64,000 nucleotides of DNA from assembly GCA_963717375.1 (NCBI GenBank), contig OY970329.1, positions 1 through 64,000 of the forward strand, read 5' to 3'. Shown here piece after piece: positions 59,662-64,000 of this stretch. A model generated the notes under the pieces. The model saw only the letters and a program-made list of their open reading frames with translations. It made no database searches and had not been told where the DNA came from. The first letter of the stretch is position 1. The number at the start of each line of letters is the position of its first letter. A program made the position numbers and the translations under genes. This DNA comes from VRUE01 sp963717375 (GTDB taxonomy: Bacteria; Actinomycetota; Thermoleophilia; Solirubrobacterales; 70-9).

Positions 59662-59690
59662 CTGGAGCGGGATTAAATGCACAGAAAAGC

Positions 59691-59719
59691 TTGATCGATG
59701 GATTGCTGTCTGTTATACC
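59691..59719 (+). promoter_or_regulatory. Promoter of thrC
   Basis: TTGATC at 59691-59696, a 17-bp spacer and TATACC at 59714-59719, giving a leader of about 80 nt to the ATG. Confidence 0.6.
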
Positions 59720-59806
59720 CACTGATCTGATGAGGGCGAGCCAACGGGAGAGGTCATTCGACAGGGCCGGGGGGCGCCCAGTACTCTGCTCCGAGGAGAT
59801 TTCTCC

Positions 59807-61099
59807 ATGTTGAGCTCTGAGGACCGCACCCGCTCCTGCGCTACCGAACTGGTCTGCCGCGACTGTGGTCGGCGCCTGCCTTTGCTCGATACGACCTCCA
59901 AGTGTTTGGGTTGCGGCAACGGCCTCGACATCGACTACGACTACGAGCTGGCCAAAGCACGCTTGGCTGAGCACCCGACGGCGGATCGGGCAATCAACAT
60001 CTGGCGCTTCGAGGAGCTATTGCCAATCCTTGACGCGAGGGCGCAGGCCCGGGTCGGGCGCTACAGCGGCCGCACCCCACTGATCCATGCCGATCGCCTC
60101 GGCGCCGAGCTCGGCTTGAAGAAGCTCTACCTCAAGGACGACAGCACCCAGCGTCCGAGCCTCTCCTACAAGGACCGGGTCGTCTCGATGGCGGTCGCCC
60201 GCCTGCTCGAGCTGGGCAAAGACGAGATCGGCTGCGTCTCTACCGGAAACGTCGGCACGGCGGTCGCCTCGCTGGCGGCCAAGGCCGGCGTCACCGCCTA
60301 CGTCTTCTACCCGGCGAACATGGAGCGCGGCAAGGCCCGCGCCTGTCGCGCCCTGGGCGCCGCGGTTTGCCAGCTTGACGGCAACTACGACGAAGCCAAC
60401 CGCGCCTGCCGTGAGCTGGCCCTGGCCAGCGGCATCCAGTTCGCCAACATCACCTTGCGCCCGTTCTACGCGGAGGGCGCGAAGACGGTCGCCTACGAGG
60501 TCGTCGAGCAACTGGAGTGGCAATCGCCCGATCACTTCGTCATTCCAGCTGCAGGGGGAACGCTCTCCTCACGCGTGCACAAGGGCCTCAACGAGCTTGA
60601 GATGGTCGGCCTGGCGGAGACGTCGGGCACCAAGATCAACGTCGCTCAGGCCGAGGGCTGCAACCCGATCGCGACCGCGATCCTCGACGGCTCGGGCGAG
60701 GTCAAACCGCAATCGCCCAACACCGCGGCGCACTCGATCGCGATCGGTGCCCCCGGTGACGGAGCGCTCGTCGTCGACGCGGTGATGTCGCGCGGCGGCT
60801 CGGCCGCGGCGGTCGCCGACACCGAGATCTTCGACGCGATCGACCTGCTCGGCGCCACCGAGGGCATCCTCACCGAGCCCGCCGGTGGCACCACCGTGGC
60901 CTCGACGATCAAGCTCGCCAACGAAGGCAAGCTCGGGCCCGATGACACCGTCGTCGCCGTGATCAGCGGCAACGGCTACAAGACTCTTGACGAGCATCCC
61001 GATAAGCCCTGGGCGGAAGGCGTCGCCTGCGAGCTCGATGCGATGACCGAGATGCTGAACGAGTTCCGCTTGCACGGCGTCGGCGCCACGCTCAGCTGA
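59807..61099 (+). CDS. thrC: Threonine synthase (PLP-dependent)
   Basis: A 430-residue fold-type II PLP enzyme. An N-terminal zinc-ribbon-like segment (CRDCG at 17-21, CLGCG at 33-37) is followed by the catalytic core: YSGRTPLIHA, LSYKDR with the PLP lysine at about 122, STGNVGTAVASLAAKAGV for the PLP phosphate, VIPAAGGTLSSRVHKGLNEL, EGILTEPAGGTTVAS. It converts O-phosphohomoserine to threonine. The zinc-ribbon form is common in actinobacteria and archaea; cysteate synthase is a related alternative. GAGGAGA precedes the ATG. hom and thrB are not adjacent. Confidence 0.9.
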   Translation: MLSSEDRTRSCATELVCRDCGRRLPLLDTTSKCLGCGNGLDIDYDYELAKARLAEHPTADRAINIWRFEELLPILDARAQARVGRYSGRTPLIHADRLGAELGLKKLYLKDDSTQRPSLSYKDRVVSMAVARLLELGKDEIGCVSTGNVGTAVASLAAKAGVTAYVFYPANMERGKARACRALGAAVCQLDGNYDEANRACRELALASGIQFANITLRPFYAEGAKTVAYEVVEQLEWQSPDHFVIPAAGGTLSSRVHKGLNELEMVGLAETSGTKINVAQAEGCNPIATAILDGSGEVKPQSPNTAAHSIAIGAPGDGALVVDAVMSRGGSAAAVADTEIFDAIDLLGATEGILTEPAGGTTVASTIKLANEGKLGPDDTVVAVISGNGYKTLDEHPDKPWAEGVACELDAMTEMLNEFRLHGVGATLS

Positions 61100-61148
61100 C
61101 CAGAGCCTGGACTCCACTGTGGAAACGCCCGGGCCTCGGCTCCCGGGT

Positions 61149-61192
61149 TGACTTCGTGTTTCGTCTCGCATATCGAGACAAACACGAAGTCA
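61149..61192. terminator. Long hairpin terminator after thrC
   Basis: TGACTTCGTGTTT and GTCTCG pair with CGAGAC and AAACACGAAGTCA: a 19-bp stem with one bulged C and a CATAT loop. Without a T-run it may also be a protein- or RNase-binding site. Confidence 0.65.
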
Positions 61193-61240
61193 CCGCCTTG
61201 CCTCGCAATGGGAAGCGGGATAGAGCGTGCAATTCGTCAC

Positions 61241-61269
61241 TGATTGACTAGTCAGTCAACGGCTATAGT
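61241..61269 (+). promoter_or_regulatory. Palindromic operator and -10 of the ETF-QO gene
   Basis: TGATTGACTAGTCAGTCA at 61241-61258 is an 18-bp palindrome with a single mismatched pair, followed by TATAGT at 61264-61269. The palindrome covers the -35 region, so a bound protein would block RNA polymerase. TetR-family regulators of fatty-acid oxidation bind sites of this TGACTAGTCA type. The ATG at 61278 is 8 bp past the -10, so the message is probably leaderless. Confidence 0.6.
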
Positions 61270-61277
61270 TCCCGTCG

Positions 61278-63011
61278 ATGTCCGCCAACGGCAAGGTTGT
61301 TCCGGCTGATTTTCCACCCCCTGTCGATGTCGGCACGGAGTTCGTCAAGCGCTCGCTGGACGGCGAGGACGAGCGGATCGAGATCGGCGTCGCGATCGTC
61401 GGCGGCGGCACCGCCGGGCTTGCCTGCGCCAACCGCCTGCTGCAACTGCTGGGCGACGACCCGGAGACGATGGAGAGCCTCGGCGAGGTCCCCGTCGCCG
61501 TGATCGAGAAGGCCAAGACCTGCGGCGGACACAACCTCTCCGGCGCGGTGATGCGACCCGGGCCGCTGGAAGAGCTCTTCCCCGATCTCAGTCGCGAGCA
61601 GTGGCGCCAGGAGGGTTTCGCCTTTGGCGAGGTGAAGAAGGAGTCGATCTACCTCCTGCCCAACGGCAAGTCGAAGATCCGCATTCCGCCGCCACCACCG
61701 TTGCGCAACCACGGCAACGAGGTGGTCTCGGTCTCTGCCCTCTGCCGCCACATGCAGGCGCAGGCGGAGGAGGCCGGCGCCTACCTGCTGACCGAGACCG
61801 CGGCGACCCAGCTGATCGTCGAGGACGGCGTCGTGCGCGGTGTGCGCTCGGGCGACAAGGGTCGCGGCAAAGAGGGCGAGGAGCTCGGCAACTTCGAGCC
61901 CGGCACCGACATCGCCGCCAAGGCGACCGTGTTCGCGGAGGGATGCTGGGGCCACCTGACAGACGCGGCGGTGCAGGAGTTCGAGCTCGACGAGGGGCGC
62001 GAGCCGCGGGTCTGGGAGCTCGGGGTCAAGGAGGTCTGGAAGGTGAAGGAGCCGCTGGATCGGGTCATCCACACTGTCGGCGGCTGGCCACTGAAGATCT
62101 CCGCGAAGTACGGCCAGATCGGCGGCTCCTGGATCTACCCGATGAAGGATGAGAAGACCGGCGATGACCTCGTCTCGATCGGCTTCATCGTCGACCTCGA
62201 CTACGCCGACGCCACCACTTCGGCCCACGACCTGCTGCAGGAGTTCAAGACTCATCCGATGGTGCGCAAGATCCTCGAGGGGGGCGAACGGGTCAGCTGG
62301 GGCGCCAAGGCGCTCCCCGCCGGCGGCTACTGGGCGATGCCGAAGCTCTCCGCGCCCGGAGCAGTGCTCGTTGGCGACGGCGCCGGCATGATGAACCTGA
62401 CGGCGCTGAAGGGGGTCCACTACGCGATCAAGTCTGGAATGCTGGCCGCGGAGGCCATCTACGCGTCTCTGAAGGAAGGCAGCAGCGACTTCTCCGGCTA
62501 CGAGGAGGCGATCGCCGAGTCGATCGTCGGCAAGGACCTCTACGAGCAGCGCAACGCGCGTCAGCCCTTCCAAAAGGGCCTGCTCAAGGGAATGCCGCTG
62601 GTCGGCATGATGATCCTCAGCAAGGGTCGCTTCCCCGGCGGGCGCTGGAAGCTGCACGCCAACGACGCCAAGCCGATGTTCATCGGCAACACCAAGGACA
62701 GCTATCCGAAGCCCGATGGCAAGCTCACCTTCGACAAGCTCTCCAGCGTCTTCATCAGCGGCAACGCCACCCGCGACGACGCTCCCAACCACATCCGCGT
62801 GCAGCAGCGCGTTCCCCGCGAGATCGCCGAGACCTGGCAGTGGATGTGCCCCGCCGGCGTCTACGAGATCCCCGACGACGCCCCCGAGAGCGGCGACGTC
62901 GACGTGATCGTCAACTACACCAACTGCGTGCAGTGCGGCGCGATCACCGCCAAGGGCGGGCGCCTGACGACACCCGAGGGCGGCGACGGCCCGCTCTACC
63001 AGAACACCTGA
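61278..63011 (+). CDS. Electron transfer flavoprotein-quinone oxidoreductase (ETF-QO)
   Basis: A 577-residue FAD protein of the ETF-QO/FixC family, which passes electrons from reduced ETF to the membrane quinone pool during fatty-acid and amino-acid oxidation. Seen: VAIVGGGTAGLACANRLLQL for FAD, CGGHNLSGAVMRPGPLEELF, EGCWGHLTDAAVQEF, VLVGDGAGMMNLTALKGVHY, and the C-terminal cluster domain WMCPAGVYEIP and NCVQCGAITAKGG. Of the four usual Fe-S cysteines only C524, C550 and C553 are present; Ile556 replaces the last. It may hold a [3Fe-4S] or unstable cluster. Single gene with its own operator. Confidence 0.9.
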   Translation: MSANGKVVPADFPPPVDVGTEFVKRSLDGEDERIEIGVAIVGGGTAGLACANRLLQLLGDDPETMESLGEVPVAVIEKAKTCGGHNLSGAVMRPGPLEELFPDLSREQWRQEGFAFGEVKKESIYLLPNGKSKIRIPPPPPLRNHGNEVVSVSALCRHMQAQAEEAGAYLLTETAATQLIVEDGVVRGVRSGDKGRGKEGEELGNFEPGTDIAAKATVFAEGCWGHLTDAAVQEFELDEGREPRVWELGVKEVWKVKEPLDRVIHTVGGWPLKISAKYGQIGGSWIYPMKDEKTGDDLVSIGFIVDLDYADATTSAHDLLQEFKTHPMVRKILEGGERVSWGAKALPAGGYWAMPKLSAPGAVLVGDGAGMMNLTALKGVHYAIKSGMLAAEAIYASLKEGSSDFSGYEEAIAESIVGKDLYEQRNARQPFQKGLLKGMPLVGMMILSKGRFPGGRWKLHANDAKPMFIGNTKDSYPKPDGKLTFDKLSSVFISGNATRDDAPNHIRVQQRVPREIAETWQWMCPAGVYEIPDDAPESGDVDVIVNYTNCVQCGAITAKGGRLTTPEGGDGPLYQNT

Positions 63012-63071
63012 CCCAAGACCACAAAAGTCAGCGTTCGAAAACTTCGCGCGGGGGTATGTGTTTTGAGGCTG

Positions 63072-64000
63072 ATGGATGAGGCAGGGGCAGCTCGCAGGGG
63101 TTTTGTCGTCGCGGCGACCGCGTCGATGTGCGCCTTGGTCATAGTGGCTATCGCCGCATCCGGTGCCTCAGCCTCGACCTGGACGGTGACGAAGTTTCCC
63201 GACGACCAGGTCCACGGGCCGATGTTCGGCGTCTCCTGTCCGTCGCCCGAGCTCTGCGTTGTCGGCGGCAGCGACAACCTGATCGCGACGTCGACGAACC
63301 CGACCGGCGGCGCTTCCGCCTGGAACGTCTTCCACCCCGGCGGGACCGAACAAATTCCCGAAATCCCGGGGCTACCCCCCGGTGGGAAAATCTCTTTCCC
63401 CGGTGCGCAGGTGAGGGGGATCTCGTGTCCATCTCTCACGCTCTGCGTCGGCGTGACCCTCGATGGCCGCATCTTCAGCTCGACCGATCCGACCGGCGGT
63501 GCGTCCGCCTGGAAAATCGTTCAGCTGGGCGCGGGGCAGGGGCCCAACCTCCATATGACCGGCATCTCCTGTCCTTCGCCCGGGTTCTGCCTCGCCGTCG
63601 CCTACGGGAGCAAGGTGGTCTATTCCATCGATCCGACCGGCGATGCCTCGGCCTGGGCCGTGACCGAACTCGCCACCCCGCTGGACTTCCGCGGCGTCTC
63701 CTGCCCGTCGCCCTCCTTCTGCGCGGCGGTCGACAACGAAGGAAGCATCGCCACTTCCACCAACCCGGTGGGCGCCGCTTCCGCCTGGACTCTGGTCGGC
63801 CGTCCCGGCGGCCTAAATGCCCTCAACGGCATTTCCTGCCCCTCGCCGTCGCTGTGCGTGACCGGCAATGCCGGTCAGATGATCACCTCGACGAGCCCGG
63901 CCAGCGCCGCCGGCTGGACTGCCGTGACTGCCGGCTCAGGGCTGCCTGTCAAGGGCGTCGCTTGCCCTCTGGAAACGGCCTGCGCGGCTGTGGACAACAA
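63072..64000 (+). CDS. Secreted repeat protein, partial (runs off window)
   Basis: About 309 codons are visible without a stop. A signal peptide (FVVAATASMCALVIVAIAAS to ASA) is followed by at least five repeats of 42-63 residues, each with G-[IV]-S-C-P-S-P-x-x-C and then a TSTNPTGGASAW-like segment; a sixth begins at the edge. The paired cysteines in SCPSPELC should form a small disulfide in each unit. The pattern suggests a beta-propeller of the sialidase or BNR kind. The ATG at 63072 is chosen; a TTG at 63063 in frame is possible. Function unknown. Confidence 0.75.
   Translation, partial: MDEAGAARRGFVVAATASMCALVIVAIAASGASASTWTVTKFPDDQVHGPMFGVSCPSPELCVVGGSDNLIATSTNPTGGASAWNVFHPGGTEQIPEIPGLPPGGKISFPGAQVRGISCPSLTLCVGVTLDGRIFSSTDPTGGASAWKIVQLGAGQGPNLHMTGISCPSPGFCLAVAYGSKVVYSIDPTGDASAWAVTELATPLDFRGVSCPSPSFCAAVDNEGSIATSTNPVGAASAWTLVGRPGGLNALNGISCPSPSLCVTGNAGQMITSTSPASAAGWTAVTAGSGLPVKGVACPLETACAAVDN

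Overview
The window is GC-rich chromosomal DNA from a Gram-positive-type, probably actinobacterial organism. The Rex repressor, the paired CeoB/CeoC-like TrkA proteins, the K+-independent proton pyrophosphatase, the ETF-quinone oxidoreductase and the many GTG/TTG starts and overlapping genes fit the deep-branching Thermoleophilia/Solirubrobacterales best. That placement is an inference; no rRNA or marker search was possible. There is no phage, transposase, integrase or CRISPR array.

Left part (1-5.9 kb): a redox and energy block with a glutaredoxin-like protein, Rex, a GCS2-family carboxylate-amine ligase and HppA, followed by an unusual regulator with two TetR-type DNA-binding domains in one chain.

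Centre (5.9-36.2 kb): the most striking part of the window. It is a 30-kb array of paralogous secreted proteins of no recognised function. Six families recur: A (~230-240 aa, signal peptide, variable middle), B (~1045 aa, beta-propeller with YWTD-like repeats and a Lys/His-rich tail), C (1072 aa), D (~295-301 aa), E (206 aa) and F (PEBP-like lipoprotein). They occur as two cassette types, A-B-C and D-E-F. The order is: remnants of A and C; A1; D1-E1-F1; A2; B1-C1; A3; a B remnant; A4; B2-C2; A5; A6; a collapsed B-C; a frameshifted A; D2-E2-F2; remnants of A and F; a collagen-like gene on the minus strand; D3; D4. Two segments (about 2.5 kb and 4.2 kb) occur twice and look base-identical. The single-copy flanks are mosaic or decayed, which points to recurrent unequal recombination and gene conversion. 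Most units carry the same promoter design (a GATAGAAAAC-type box, then AAACTTGACY, 17-18 bp, then a GATGCT-like -10) and end in a strong GATCGC-type hairpin, so the array looks like one regulon. The collagen-like gene on the opposite strand has the same promoter.

Right part (36.2-64 kb): ordinary single-copy genes. They are two APC permeases with UspA-type tails flanking an FMN-dependent alpha-hydroxy-acid oxidase, two TrkA/CeoB-CeoC-like K+ regulatory proteins, an FAD oxidoreductase, a tRNA-Gln(CUG), two small lipoproteins, a heterodimeric ABC exporter, a GH92 mannosidase with a GT39-like transferase and a GtrA protein, a methyltransferase, a divergent leucyl-tRNA synthetase, a GNAT-like protein, a probable structured non-coding RNA ahead of threonine synthase, an ETF-QO lacking one cluster cysteine, and the start of a repeat-rich secreted protein that runs off the window.
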